Assembly: GCF_001412595.2 (NCBI RefSeq) | Contig: NZ_CP012640.2 | Span: forward strand, 2,666,001 to 2,730,000 | From: Massilia sp. WG5 | GTDB taxonomy: Bacteria > Pseudomonadota > Gammaproteobacteria > Burkholderiales > Burkholderiaceae_D | Length of the DNA stretch: 64,000 nucleotides | Reading direction: 5' to 3' | Part shown: positions 34,730-46,434 of the stretch, in pieces | Numbering within the stretch: position 1 is the stretch's first letter | Layout: each line of letters begins with the position of its first letter | The notes under the pieces: model-generated | Told to the model about the DNA's origin: nothing | The model's database searches: none | The model's input: only the letters and a program-made list of their open reading frames with translations | Position numbers and translations under genes: made by a program

Positions 34730-35077
34730 TCACCCTGCCACGCCGTCCCCCGCCTGCAGGGCCGCATGCCAGTCCGCGTAGGGCGTGTTGGCGGCGAGCC
34801 GGCGGTTGTAGTCCGGCGCCCCATCGCTCCACCAGACGGGGCCGCGTTCGCCCAGGGCGCGCTTGGCCTCGTCGACCGCCGCGCGGGCGCTGCGCTCGGC
34901 GTCCGCATCGCCGGCCTTCCTGGCAAGGCCGACCCGGCGGCGCGCCGCCATCAAGCTGTCGACCAGCGCCTGCCTGGCGTCCGGCGCGAGCGCGGGATTG
35001 CTCGTGCGCCATAGACGCCCCCTGACGACGAAGTAGCGGCCGTCGGGCGTTACTGGATATTGTCGAGGGACTGGCAT
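34730..35077 (-). CDS. Conserved hypothetical protein
   Basis: A 115-residue soluble protein resembling small conserved proteins of pseudomonads and Burkholderiales; landmarks are QYPVTPDGRYFVVRGRLWR and GERGPVWWSDGAPDYNRRLA. The middle (ALVDSLMAARRRVGLARKAGDADAER) is helical and Arg/Ala-rich. It is convergent with DUF4142 and divergent from the VOC gene by 39 bp. No function is known to me. Confidence 0.85.
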   Translation of the reverse strand: MPVPRQYPVTPDGRYFVVRGRLWRTSNPALAPDARQALVDSLMAARRRVGLARKAGDADAERSARAAVDEAKRALGERGPVWWSDGAPDYNRRLAANTPYADWHAALQAGDGVAG

Positions 35078-35116
35078 GGGCTTACTATGGACCTTCCCTC
35101 ATCACAGGAGACATAC

Positions 35117-35509
35117 ATGCTGAACCACGTCATGGTCGGTGCAAACGACCTGGAACGTTCGAAACGCTTCTACGACGCGGTACTCGGAATACTCGGGGCC
35201 GGCGAAGCCTTCCGCGACACCACCCCGGGCGGCCACACCCGGCTGTTCTACAGCCACAACGGCAGCAACTTCTGTATTACCGAGCCCATCAACGGAGAAG
35301 ACGCCACCGTTGCGAACGGCGGAACCATCGGATTCAAATGCGATTCGCCGGAACAGGTACAGCAGTTCCATGACATCGCGGTCGCGCACGGCGGCAGCTC
35401 GATCGAAGATCCGCCAGGCCTGCGCGAGGGCAAGCTCGGCAAGATGGTCCTGGCTTATGTCCGCGATCCCGACGGCCATAAGCTCTGCGCCATTTATCGG
35501 CCCAGGTAA
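35117..35509 (+). CDS. VOC superfamily protein (glyoxalase/bleomycin-resistance fold)
   Basis: A 130-residue VOC protein. Metal ligands expected for the fold are visible as H4 (LNHVMVGANDLERSKRFYDA) and the C-terminal YVRDPDGHKLCAIYRPR. Members include glyoxalases, dioxygenases and resistance proteins; the close paralogues annotated as lactoylglutathione-lyase-like are mostly uncharacterised. Start fixed by CAGGAG, 6 bases upstream. It is a single gene in divergent arrangement with the conserved hypothetical gene. Substrate is unknown. Confidence 0.9.
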   Translation: MLNHVMVGANDLERSKRFYDAVLGILGAGEAFRDTTPGGHTRLFYSHNGSNFCITEPINGEDATVANGGTIGFKCDSPEQVQQFHDIAVAHGGSSIEDPPGLREGKLGKMVLAYVRDPDGHKLCAIYRPR

Positions 35510-35542
35510 ATCTCGCCGATTTCCTTTTCCCGGGTCGCGATT

Positions 35543-36496
35543 TCATAGACGGGTTTCCCGCGCCGCCCGCAGGAACTCATCCAGCACCGGCGTGCAGTCG
35601 AGCAGCTCGGTCCCCTTGGCCCGGTGGAATTCCGGATGCCATTGCAGCCCCATCACGAAGGGCGCGCGCTGGTAGCGGATCGCTTCGACGATGCCGTCCG
35701 GCTCCGATACGGCTTCGATGTGGATGTCGCGCCCCAGGTCCTTCACGGCCTGGTGATGGATCGAGTTGACGATCGGGCGCTTCTGGTCGGGGAACATCTT
35801 GCCCAGCGAGGAGCCGGGCGGGAACACGATCGCGTGGCGGTGGGCGTCGTAGTCTTCGTGCACGTGGGCCTGGGCCTCGGGGACATTGGTCGCCACGTCC
35901 TGGTAGAGCGTGCCGCCGAAGGCCACGTTGATCAGCTGGCAACCGCGGCAGATGCCCAGCACCGGCTTGCCGGCGTCGACGAATTCGTGCAGCAGCTCGA
36001 GTTCGTAGACGTCGCGCGCGCGGTCGCCGCCCCATTCGGGCCGGGTCGGCGATTCCGAATATGTCATCGGCGAGACGTCCGCCCCGCCCTGCAGCACCAG
36101 GCCGTCGAGGTGGCGCGCGTAGTGGCGCATGGTGATGTTGCTAGGATGCAGCAGACCGTTGATGTTTACGGTCGGCACCATGAACACCAGGACGTCGCGC
36201 GACATCACCCACTGCGCGATCGACTCTTCGAGGTATTGCAGGTTCTTGCTGCGCAGCCCGACGGCCCCCGGTTCCGGATGGAAGATGCGGGCGGAGACGC
36301 CGATGCGCAGCGTACGCCGCATGAAGTCGCGGCCCAGGCGGTCTTGAATGGCGCGCCAGCGCGAGCGCAGGACGCGGCCGGCCAGGGCCAGCGGTGTATC
36401 GCCATGACGGAGGTAGCGCGACGATCCTCCGGTGGCGCGGCGGTCCGGCACGCGTGGCGGGCCGGCAGTTTCAAGCTTATCATTGTCCTCTACCAT
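35543..36496 (-). CDS. Class I glutamine amidotransferase, PuuD-like
   Basis: Gamma-glutamyl-gamma-aminobutyrate-hydrolase-like enzyme (PuuD fold). The catalytic triad is recognisable: Cys in LGICRGCQLINVAFGG, His and Glu in LQWHPEFH. The segment LDGLVLQGGADVSP is a family landmark. Family length is about 250; this one has an N-terminal extension of about 55 residues. The start is uncertain: ATG at 36496 gives 317 residues; ATG near 36325 would give a family-length protein beginning MRRTLRIGVSARIF. Single gene between the VOC gene and parE. Likely hydrolyses a gamma-glutamyl conjugate. Confidence 0.85.
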   Translation of the reverse strand: MVEDNDKLETAGPPRVPDRRATGGSSRYLRHGDTPLALAGRVLRSRWRAIQDRLGRDFMRRTLRIGVSARIFHPEPGAVGLRSKNLQYLEESIAQWVMSRDVLVFMVPTVNINGLLHPSNITMRHYARHLDGLVLQGGADVSPMTYSESPTRPEWGGDRARDVYELELLHEFVDAGKPVLGICRGCQLINVAFGGTLYQDVATNVPEAQAHVHEDYDAHRHAIVFPPGSSLGKMFPDQKRPIVNSIHHQAVKDLGRDIHIEAVSEPDGIVEAIRYQRAPFVMGLQWHPEFHRAKGTELLDCTPVLDEFLRAARETRL

Positions 36497-36591
36497 GCAG
36501 GCAAATATAGCCCTGCCGTAGCCGCGCACGATTGCATTTGTAGAATCGCTGCACTTGGGACTTGCAAACTTGCGCCCAACAGGCAAAAATA

Positions 36592-36607
36592 CTGTATTTC
36601 CATACAG
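36592..36607. promoter_or_regulatory. LexA-like SOS box
   Basis: CTGTATTTCCATACAG fits CTG-N10-CAG with AT-rich centre; flanking bases TA...TG extend the match. It lies 131 bp before parE and 95 bp before the amidotransferase gene. Regulatory target uncertain. Confidence 0.55.
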
Positions 36608-36738
36608 TGCACTGTCGGTTTCTCTTCCCAAAACGCGCATAAGCGCCGACACTGGCGCCTTTTGCCTCGTCGCCGGGCGTCCTTATTGCCGCGCGACAAG
36701 ATAGAATGCGCAGGCATTCGAGTTAACACATATCCAGC

Positions 36739-38739
<2,001 letters not shown>

Positions 38740-38750
38740 TACGAACGACT

Positions 38751-41097
<2,347 letters not shown>

Positions 41098-41099
<2 letters not shown>

Positions 41100-41137
41100 A
41101 AAACGTGACACCCGCCGGTACCCCCGGCGGGCGTCAC
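41098..41137 (-). terminator. Rho-independent terminator, minus strand
   Basis: GTGACGCCCGCCGG-loop-CCGGCGGGTGTCAC (14 bp, one mismatch) followed on the minus strand by C and TTTTTT. It would end transcripts coming from dsbC or from the promoter at 41212-41267; it overlaps the parC stop codon. Confidence 0.85.
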
Positions 41138-41207
41138 GAACAGAATGCATCCGACCACAGGCGGACGCCCCTGCTTACGGACCGTGAGCGAATCAGGTAA
41201 ACGCCTG
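41098..41207 (-). ncRNA. Candidate small RNA between dsbC and parC
   Basis: A predicted transcript of about 110 nt. Its promoter (-35 TTGCGG, 17 bases, -10 TAGACT; 41214-41242) lies at the dsbC end. It would begin near 41207 and end at the strong terminator 41098-41137. An internal stem CAGG-CGTTTA-CCTG lies at 41194-41207. No open reading frame is apparent. A second copy of the promoter precedes the EXORDIUM-like gene. Inferred from sequence only; no family recognised. Confidence 0.35.
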
Positions 41208-41211
41208 AAAA

Positions 41212-41267
41212 CCAGTCTACGAAACAAGCAGCGATGCCGCAACAAGTACACCATTACGGTTTCGTAA
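41212..41267 (-). promoter_or_regulatory. Promoter copy A with upstream dyad
   Basis: Minus-strand layout: dyad TTACGAAACCGTAATG, then -35 TTGCGG, 17 bases, -10 TAGACT, GG. The same 56-bp layout, identical at about 41 of 56 positions, occurs at 44706-44761. The dyad overlaps the last codons of dsbC. The TTAC-N6-GTAA element suggests an OmpR-type regulator; this is inference. Confidence 0.5.
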
Positions 41268-42012
41268 GCTTGCGCAGGCGCGCTTCCAGCGTCGCCGCGT
41301 CGAAGCCGCTGCCGCTGCGCGATCCATCGGCAAAATAGATCGTCGGCGTGCCCTGCACGTGCAGCTTGCGGCCCAGCGCCAGCACCTGCTCGCCGGGCGC
41401 GACGCAGCCGGCCGGCGCGGCCGGCGGCGCCTTCGTTTCCAGCATCCACTGTTGCCAGGCCTGCGAGCGGTCGGCAGCGCACCAGATATTCTTCGACTTG
41501 GCCGCCGAATCTTCCGACAGGATGTTCAACAGGAAGGTATAGACGGTTACGTTATCGATGCCGCGCAGCGTCTCGTGCAGCTTGCGGCAGTAAGGGCAGT
41601 TCGGATCCTCGAACACCGCCATCACCCGTTCGCCGTTCCCTTTCACGGTCTTGATCGCCATGTCCAGCGGCAGGTCGGCAAAGCGGATCGCCGCCAGCTC
41701 GTCGGTGCGCGCGCGCGTCAGGTCCTGCAGCGTCCCCAGGTCGACCACCTTGCCGACGAACATGTAGCGCGCGGTCGCATCGGTATAAAAGATGTCGCCG
41801 CCCGTGCGGATCTCGTACAGGCCGCCATACGGCGTCTTCTCCACCGCGTCCACCTTCACGTTATTGCCCATGCGCGGCTCGACCAGCTTGTGGACGCGCG
41901 CCTCGTCCGCCGTTTCGGCATGCGGCCGCGCCGCCGCGCTTGCCGCCGCATTTGCCGTCACTGCGGCGAGCGCCATCAGCGCGGCGATTCTCGCCATCGT
42001 CATCGTTTTCAT
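41254..42012 (-). CDS. dsbC: Thiol:disulfide interchange protein DsbC
   Basis: Periplasmic disulfide isomerase, 252 residues. Signal peptide ending near VTANAAAS; N-terminal dimerisation domain with the TPYGGLYEIRTGGDIFYTD strands; thioredoxin domain with active site CPYC (139-142, MAVFEDPNCPYCRKLHE) and cis-Pro loop QGTPTIYFADG. The start at 42012 has GGAG at suitable spacing; an ATG at 42021 is possible. It follows the LifO-like gene by 22 bp. DsbC repairs wrong disulfides in secreted proteins; the secreted EXORDIUM-like protein nearby has six cysteines. Confidence 0.93.
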   Translation of the reverse strand: MKTMTMARIAALMALAAVTANAAASAAARPHAETADEARVHKLVEPRMGNNVKVDAVEKTPYGGLYEIRTGGDIFYTDATARYMFVGKVVDLGTLQDLTRARTDELAAIRFADLPLDMAIKTVKGNGERVMAVFEDPNCPYCRKLHETLRGIDNVTVYTFLLNILSEDSAAKSKNIWCAADRSQAWQQWMLETKAPPAAPAGCVAPGEQVLALGRKLHVQGTPTIYFADGSRSGSGFDAATLEARLRKLTKP

Positions 42013-42034
42013 TGTCTCCATGTCCTCGTTCTCA

Positions 42035-42808
42035 TCATGTGCCGGCGCCCGGGCTTTCGGCGAGCTGCGCGGCGCAGATCCGCGCGCCCTCCTCGCGGCG
42101 CTGTTCCAGCACGGCGCCGTGCAGGCGCCGCGCCTGCAGTTCGTTCGAATCCACTTCCGTCGCCCCGACCGGAGCCTGCATCCTGCGCCAGTCCGCCAGG
42201 GCGGCGCTGCACTCGCCATCCTCGGCCGCAAACCAGGCCTGCGCCACGGCCGTGCCCAGCATCCGCTCGCGCAGCTGGGCGCGCTGCTGCAGCCAAGCTT
42301 CCATCTGGCCGACCTGGGCGGCATCGAGGGCGCCCTCGCCGGGCGGCGCGATGCGCAGCTGCGCGCGCAAGCCCCGCTCGGCATCCAGGTAGCGCAGATA
42401 GTCGCCGACCAGTCCTTCCGCCTGCGCCAGCGCCGGCTGCTTCAGGCGTTGGCGCAGGTAGGCGCGCAGTTCGGCGGCGCCGGCCTGGCGTGTACTGGCG
42501 GCCCCGGTCTTCACGATGTAGGACTCGATCAGCTGCCGCAGCGGCAGGCCGATGAGGAGACGGCCGCCGGCATCCACCAGCGTCGGCTCGCCCGGCGCCG
42601 CCATGCCGGCGCTGCTGCCGGGCGCGGACGCCGGCGCGGCAAGGGCGCCGGGGCCGATCGCGCCATCCCAGGCGGATGCGGCGGCGGGCGCCGGCCTGGC
42701 GGGCGGCGCGGCGCTGTCCTGCAGCCAGAACGCCGCCGTCACCCCGATGGCGATACCGGCCGCGCAGACCATGCCGGCGCCAAGCTTGCTGTCCAGCAGG
42801 AAGGCCAT
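42035..42808 (-). CDS. Lipase-chaperone (LifO)-like membrane-anchored protein
   Basis: A 257-residue protein with one N-terminal transmembrane helix (GMVCAAGIAIGVTAAFWL), a Pro/Ala linker (about 33-70) and a long helical periplasmic domain. The pattern LRQLIESYIVKTG, LRAYLRQRLKQPAL, YLRYLDAERGLRAQL and LRERMLGTAVAQAWF resembles steric lipase chaperones (Lif) but is divergent, and the usual Lif motif RxxFDYxLSxLGE is poorly matched. No lipase gene is in the window. It lies between an NTF2-like gene (4 bp) and dsbC, so a role in folding exported proteins is likely. Confidence 0.6.
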   Translation of the reverse strand: MAFLLDSKLGAGMVCAAGIAIGVTAAFWLQDSAAPPARPAPAAASAWDGAIGPGALAAPASAPGSSAGMAAPGEPTLVDAGGRLLIGLPLRQLIESYIVKTGAASTRQAGAAELRAYLRQRLKQPALAQAEGLVGDYLRYLDAERGLRAQLRIAPPGEGALDAAQVGQMEAWLQQRAQLRERMLGTAVAQAWFAAEDGECSAALADWRRMQAPVGATEVDSNELQARRLHGAVLEQRREEGARICAAQLAESPGAGT

Positions 42809-42812
42809 GGCG

Positions 42813-43334
42813 TCACATCTTCTTGCGCAGCGACTGTGCACTGGGCGCGACCGCGCCCGGCACCATCGGGGCCCCGCCGGCGACCGGCGCCGCGTAGCGC
42901 ACTGTCGCCTTCCATTCGTCGCCGCTGCGCTTCCAGGTATCGACCACGAAGAAAGACTGGGGCGCAGCGCCATCCGCGATCGTCCACAGGAAGCTGACCA
43001 GCATCAGGTCGCCGTACTCGTGCACCGCCATCTGGTCGATCGACGACCTGGTCACGGGCGCGCGCAGCGATTCGCGCAAGGCTTCGGCGCGCGCGGTCGG
43101 CACGCCCGGCGCGGCGGCGCTGCGGATCTCGAAGTCGTCCGCCAGCAGGCGGCCCAGGGCCTCGGCGTCGCGCCGCTGCACCGCCTCGAGCCAGGCGTTT
43201 TCGAGCTTGGTGAAGGTGAGGACGTTGCGCGTCGGCGTCAGCGCGCCACCGCGCCCGTTCGGTGCGACCTGGCCGGCCGCGAGCGCGCCGCCGAAGGTGG
43301 CCAGCAGGCCCAGCAAAATCAGGAATCGTTTCAT
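42813..43334 (-). CDS. NTF2/SnoaL-like exported protein
   Basis: A 173-residue protein with signal peptide (ending near GGALAAGQ) and a single NTF2-like alpha/beta domain (LENAWLEAVQRRDAEALGRL, DDFEIRS, VHEYGDLMLVSFLWTI, FFVVDTWKRSGDEWKATVRY). Such domains bind small ligands or act as nuclear-transport-like scaffolds. It is first in a cluster with the LifO-like gene and dsbC. It starts 99 bp after the EXORDIUM-like gene, beyond a terminator, so it likely has its own promoter. Function unknown. Confidence 0.85.
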   Translation of the reverse strand: MKRFLILLGLLATFGGALAAGQVAPNGRGGALTPTRNVLTFTKLENAWLEAVQRRDAEALGRLLADDFEIRSAAAPGVPTARAEALRESLRAPVTRSSIDQMAVHEYGDLMLVSFLWTIADGAAPQSFFVVDTWKRSGDEWKATVRYAAPVAGGAPMVPGAVAPSAQSLRKKM

Positions 43335-43351
43335 ATGCCTCGACAGGAAAA

Positions 43352-43390
43352 TGAAAAAGCTGGCGCCCGCCAATGCCGCGGCGGGCGCCA
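43352..43390 (-). terminator. Terminator of the EXORDIUM-like gene
   Basis: TGGCGCCCGC and its complement GCGGGCGCCA form a perfect 10-bp stem with a 10-base loop, followed on the minus strand by GCTTTTTC. It lies between the EXORDIUM-like and NTF2-like genes. Confidence 0.85.
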
Positions 43391-43432
43391 CATCGTCAGG
43401 ATAGCGTCAGACCAGGTCCGACGCCGCCCTGC

Positions 43433-44371
43433 TTAGGGATAGTGCTGCACGCACTTCTGGGTGCTGGCGATGAGCCAGTTCTGCTGGATCAGGTACTTCA
43501 TGGTGCCGAAGGTCTGGTTGTACTTGGCGCCGTTCGATGCCGTCGACGTGGTGCCGAAGTTCCAGGCGCACTTGTCCGCGTTTTCCTTGCCGTCGAAGTT
43601 CGAGTACCAGGCGTTCAGGTTCGGATCGGTGACGGCTTCCTCCAGTTCGTGCGCCAGCACGCTGGCGGCGCCGTCCGCGCCCGGGGTGTTGTTCGGGCTC
43701 GGGCTGGTTGCGCCGCAGGCCGAGGCGCACTGGGTTTCGGCATTGCCGACGAAGGCGTACTTGATGTCCGTGCCACCCACCGCGGTATGGTCATGCCAGC
43801 CGCAGTACTGGGTGCAGAAGCCCGAGGTCGCGGTGGTCGACTTGTCGGTCAGCACGACGTAGACGCCGTTCGGATCGGACGGCAGCTTGCCCGTGGTAAT
43901 CGCATCGGACACGATCGAGGCGATGTTCGCATCGGTCAGCTGGGTGCCGTAGGTGCCGGTGTTGCTGGTGCTGCCAGCCAGCGTCACGCTGTTCTGCACG
44001 TGCACGTTCGAGCCGTTGTAGTAGGTCGTGTTGATGTTGAAGTAGGGCGACCCGCCGATGTGCTGACCCAGGTTGGTCAGCACGGTCTGCGATGCGCTGT
44101 CCCACTGCGAGCCGTACCAGATGTAGTACATATTGGTCGGCGCCACCATCACCGGGCCGCCGTGGTAGGTCAGGTTGGAAATGTTGGCGCTGCGCTGCGC
44201 GCCGCCTGCCTGCCCGCTCGATTTCTGGGTGGCGACATTGTCCAGCTCGCCCCAGCCCTTGCCGGTCGGCTTGAACTGGGAATTCGGCGTTTCCTTGATG
44301 GTTTGTGCGTGCGCAGCGAAAGCACATGCCAGGCCTGCCGCGAGCAGGCTGAGTTTGCGGCTGAATTGCAT
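43433..44371 (-). CDS. EXORDIUM/PHI-1-like secreted protein
   Basis: A 312-residue exported protein (signal peptide ending near AAHAQT) belonging to the phosphate-induced protein 1 / EXORDIUM family, better known from plants where it promotes growth. Landmarks are YHGGPVMVAPTNMYYIWYGS, VYVVLTDKS, GFCTQYCGWHDH, VGNAETQCASACG and the HELEEAVTDPNLNAWY motif, a putative metal-binding HExxE. Six cysteines in the mature chain suggest three disulfides. It has a long 5' leader with its own promoter at 44706-44761 and a terminator at 43352-43390. Biochemical function unknown. Confidence 0.85.
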   Translation of the reverse strand: MQFSRKLSLLAAGLACAFAAHAQTIKETPNSQFKPTGKGWGELDNVATQKSSGQAGGAQRSANISNLTYHGGPVMVAPTNMYYIWYGSQWDSASQTVLTNLGQHIGGSPYFNINTTYYNGSNVHVQNSVTLAGSTSNTGTYGTQLTDANIASIVSDAITTGKLPSDPNGVYVVLTDKSTTATSGFCTQYCGWHDHTAVGGTDIKYAFVGNAETQCASACGATSPSPNNTPGADGAASVLAHELEEAVTDPNLNAWYSNFDGKENADKCAWNFGTTSTASNGAKYNQTFGTMKYLIQQNWLIASTQKCVQHYP

Positions 44372-44577
44372 TTTTTCTCCGTTTCGATCTTATTGAAATA
44401 ATGGCGTCCCGGTTAGGACGGTCTCCAACCCCGCCAGCCAGGGCTGTTGGCCCTGGCCGTGACGGTTTATCCAAACGACAGGCACGACCTGTGGACGTGC
44501 GCCAGCCTGGCGTTCGAATGCCTTGCAAACCCGTCTGGTGAATCCAGGCGGATGCGAATCGTTAGGTGACGGAGGTG

Positions 44578-44661
44578 CTAGCGCGGCGGCAGCGGAACGT
44601 GCGCGCGCGAATGGGACAGCGGAAGGGAAATGCAGTAAGGCCGAGCTGGGGAACGCAACAC
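44578..44661 (-). CDS. Candidate leader peptide upstream of the EXORDIUM-like gene
   Basis: A GTG-initiated frame of 27 residues (MLRSPARPYCISLPLSHSRA continuing HVPLPPR) preceded by a perfect AGGAGG nine bases upstream. It lies within the 330-nt leader of the EXORDIUM-like gene, downstream of its promoter. The Shine-Dalgarno quality is better than that of many genes here, yet the peptide is Pro/Arg/Ser-rich and unlike any family I know. It may be a regulatory upstream frame or chance. Confidence 0.3.
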   Translation of the reverse strand: MLRSPARPYCISLPLSHSRAHVPLPPR

Positions 44662-44705
44662 GATACGACTCCTCCTGTTGAACCGGCGACTGAAATGTTA
44701 AAAAT

Positions 44706-44761
44706 CCAGTCTACGAGACAACTGATGGGCTCGCAATAAGCGCAACATTACGGTTTGGTAA
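44706..44761 (-). promoter_or_regulatory. Promoter copy B of the EXORDIUM-like gene
   Basis: Dyad TTACCAAACCGTAATG, then -35 TTGCGA, 17 bases, -10 TAGACT, GG; predicted start near 44701, about 330 nt before the start codon. Same spacing and core as the copy at 41212-41267. Confidence 0.55.
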
Positions 44762-44980
44762 TGTTACAAAAAACAACATCGGAGCAAAATCTGATTTAAA
44801 TCAATGTCATAGATCAAGGGCGTGGCGTATCCCGTTCGCGCATGCGCGCAAAGCGGCCGACTTGCACATAGGAAAATGTGAAATTTTGGTGAAGGAGGGG
44901 AAGGCCGACGTGATGCGCCGGCCTGGGTGTCGCGCCGCCCGGACGGGCGTCCGGGCGGAATCTGGCGGCAGAATGCAGGA

Positions 44981-45592
44981 TTACTTGGCGGCGTCCTTGT
45001 GTGCCTCGGCCACGGCCTTGGCGGTCTTCTCGGCAGCCTTGTTCTGTGCCTTGGCCTTGTCGGCGTTGGCGTCCACGATCTTCTTCTGGGCCTTCTCGTC
45101 GGCCTTGATCATGGTCTCGTGCGCATCGGCGTTGGCTTCGGCGATCTTCTTCTCGGCCTTGGCGGATGCCTTGGCCTTGTCTTCCGGATCGGCCTTCGTC
45201 ACTTTGTCGTTGGCGTCGGCGATCTTCTTGTTGGCCTTGTGCTGAGCCTTGGCTTTCTTCTCGGTGGCCTTGTTGGTGGCTTTCGAGATCTTCTCGTCCT
45301 GCTTGGCGATTTCCTTCGATTCCTTCTCGTTCGCCTTGGCGATCTCCTTGTCGGCCTTGGCGTCGCCGGTCGAAGCGGCGGCGGTGCCCGCGGTGCCCGA
45401 GGCGCCGCTGGTCTGGTCGGTACCGACCACGGTGGTGCCGGCTGCCGGGGTCATGCCGGTGTTGGCGGCCGGGGCCTGGGTGGTGGCGGTCGATGCCGGG
45501 GCGCCGGTCGAGCTGGTGCTGTGGGCCTGGGTCTGGGCATATACCGAGGTGGCGAACAGGCCGGCGATCAGGGTGGCGAGCAGTTTATTCAT
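44981..45592 (-). CDS. Exported Lys/Ala-rich coiled-coil protein
   Basis: A 203-residue protein: signal peptide (MNKLLATLIAGLFATSVYAQ), a Thr/Ala/Gly-rich low-complexity stretch (about 20-75), then a continuous charged helix of K/A/E/D (KIADANDKVTKADPEDKAKA and similar). The second half resembles TolA-like or cell-wall-associated helical repeats, and it could form a coiled coil in the periplasm. A second gene with the same signal peptide type follows the same layout at 45744-46334, and both have the same promoter architecture. Function unknown; likely an envelope stress protein. Confidence 0.8.
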   Translation of the reverse strand: MNKLLATLIAGLFATSVYAQTQAHSTSSTGAPASTATTQAPAANTGMTPAAGTTVVGTDQTSGASGTAGTAAASTGDAKADKEIAKANEKESKEIAKQDEKISKATNKATEKKAKAQHKANKKIADANDKVTKADPEDKAKASAKAEKKIAEANADAHETMIKADEKAQKKIVDANADKAKAQNKAAEKTAKAVAEAHKDAAK

Positions 45593-45660
45593 GGTGGTTC
45601 TCCTATTCCGTCTATGGTGGGGAGGCGCTGGGCGCCATGACTTTTTATTAATGAGTTGCC

Positions 45661-45702
45661 AGAATAGGCCTCAGGCTGTATTGACTCTGTTCGACAACGC
45701 AC
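45661..45702 (-). promoter_or_regulatory. Promoter of the Lys/Ala-rich protein gene
   Basis: Minus strand: GTGCGTTGTCGAACAG, 18 bases, CCTATTCT (-10 TATTCT); predicted leader about 60 nt. Flanked by the inverted repeat CCTCAGGCT / AGCCTGAGG (45669-45677 and 45705-45713). Confidence 0.5.
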
Positions 45703-45743
45703 ATAGCCTGAGGAAGCCCTTGTTAAAGTTGTGACAAAACTTT

Positions 45744-46334
45744 TCAACGGTTTTCGGTATCGCCGCCGGCCGCGCGATTGACGGCCTTGCGGTCCGATTT
45801 TTCCTTGGCCTCCTGGTACTTCTCGCGCCCCGCCTCGGCCGAATGCTCGGTCTTCAGGCGCGAGCCCGGCGGCGTCTTGACCCGGTGCGTATTCGCCTTG
45901 CGGACTTCCTGCTCGGCCTTGGTGCCGGCCTTGCCGCGCCCGCCGGTCGCCTTCGCGTCCGTCGCCGTGCTGTTCGGTGCGGTAGTGTTGGTGGCCTGGG
46001 CGTTCACGCTGTCCGCCTTCTGCGGATCGACGCCGACCACGGCGGTGCTCTTGCTGGTGACCTGGCCGGCATCGTTGATGCCGGCCGCCTGCTTGCCGGT
46101 GGCGCCGTGTGCGCTGCCGGTGGTGGCCGTGCCGTCGGTATGCAGGCCGGTGCCCGAGACGCCGGCGGCAGTCGAGTTATGTCCCGACACCGCCTGCCCG
46201 ATCGGGGCCGTGGTGGCGGTGCTGCCGGCCTGCTCGCGCGGCTGGGGTTTGGCTTTGGGTTCGGTGGTCTGGGTCTGGGCCTGGGCCGAAGCGGCCAGCA
46301 GGCCGCCGATGAGGATGGTGAGGAGTTTGTTCAT
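45744..46334 (-). CDS. Exported low-complexity protein, paralogue of the above
   Basis: A 196-residue protein with signal peptide MNKLLTILIGGLLAASAQAQ, closely similar to that of the neighbouring Lys/Ala-rich gene. The mature part is Thr/Ala/Gly-rich with a shorter charged tail (AEAGREKYQEAKEKSDRKAV). It has lost most of the long helix, so the two are diverged relatives. ATG at 46334 is fixed by the signal peptide. It shares the promoter layout at 46365-46406. Function unknown. Confidence 0.75.
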   Translation of the reverse strand: MNKLLTILIGGLLAASAQAQTQTTEPKAKPQPREQAGSTATTAPIGQAVSGHNSTAAGVSGTGLHTDGTATTGSAHGATGKQAAGINDAGQVTSKSTAVVGVDPQKADSVNAQATNTTAPNSTATDAKATGGRGKAGTKAEQEVRKANTHRVKTPPGSRLKTEHSAEAGREKYQEAKEKSDRKAVNRAAGGDTENR

Positions 46335-46364
46335 GATGATTCCCGTTGCGATAGGTATGCACCG

Positions 46365-46406
46365 AGAATAGGAGCGGGGCCGCCCGTCATCTGTTCGGCA
46401 GCGCAC
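46365..46406 (-). promoter_or_regulatory. Promoter of the second Lys/Ala-rich protein gene
   Basis: GTGCGCTGCCGAACAG, 18 bases, CCTATTCT on the minus strand; leader about 24 nt. The upstream half is part of a larger hairpin (CGGCAGCGCACC-CTGC-GGTGCGTTGCCG, 46396-46423). Confidence 0.5.
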
Positions 46407-46434
46407 CCTGCGGTGCGTTGCCGTCTGGACCTTT

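Larger units (their letters stand above)
44372..44980 (-). other. Leader and intergenic region of 609 bp
   Basis: Gene-poor stretch holding, on the minus strand, the EXORDIUM-like leader with promoter copy B (44706-44761), the candidate leader peptide (44578-44661) and a compact hairpin at 44935-44958 (CCGCCCGGAC-GGGC-GTCCGGGCGG). That hairpin lies just past the stop of the Lys/Ala-rich gene and may end its transcript; no T-run follows. Between 44760 and 44900 the sequence is A/T-rich. No riboswitch consensus was recognised in the leader. Confidence 0.6.

Noticed and set aside
36490..36729. A small minus-strand frame carrying the LexA-like box
   Set aside because: No ribosome site and no similarity; it runs through the promoter region of parE and the amidotransferase.
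44372..44580. A cyclic-di-GMP or other riboswitch in the EXORDIUM leader
   Set aside because: Several stems are possible, but none of the conserved core bases of known riboswitch classes were found.
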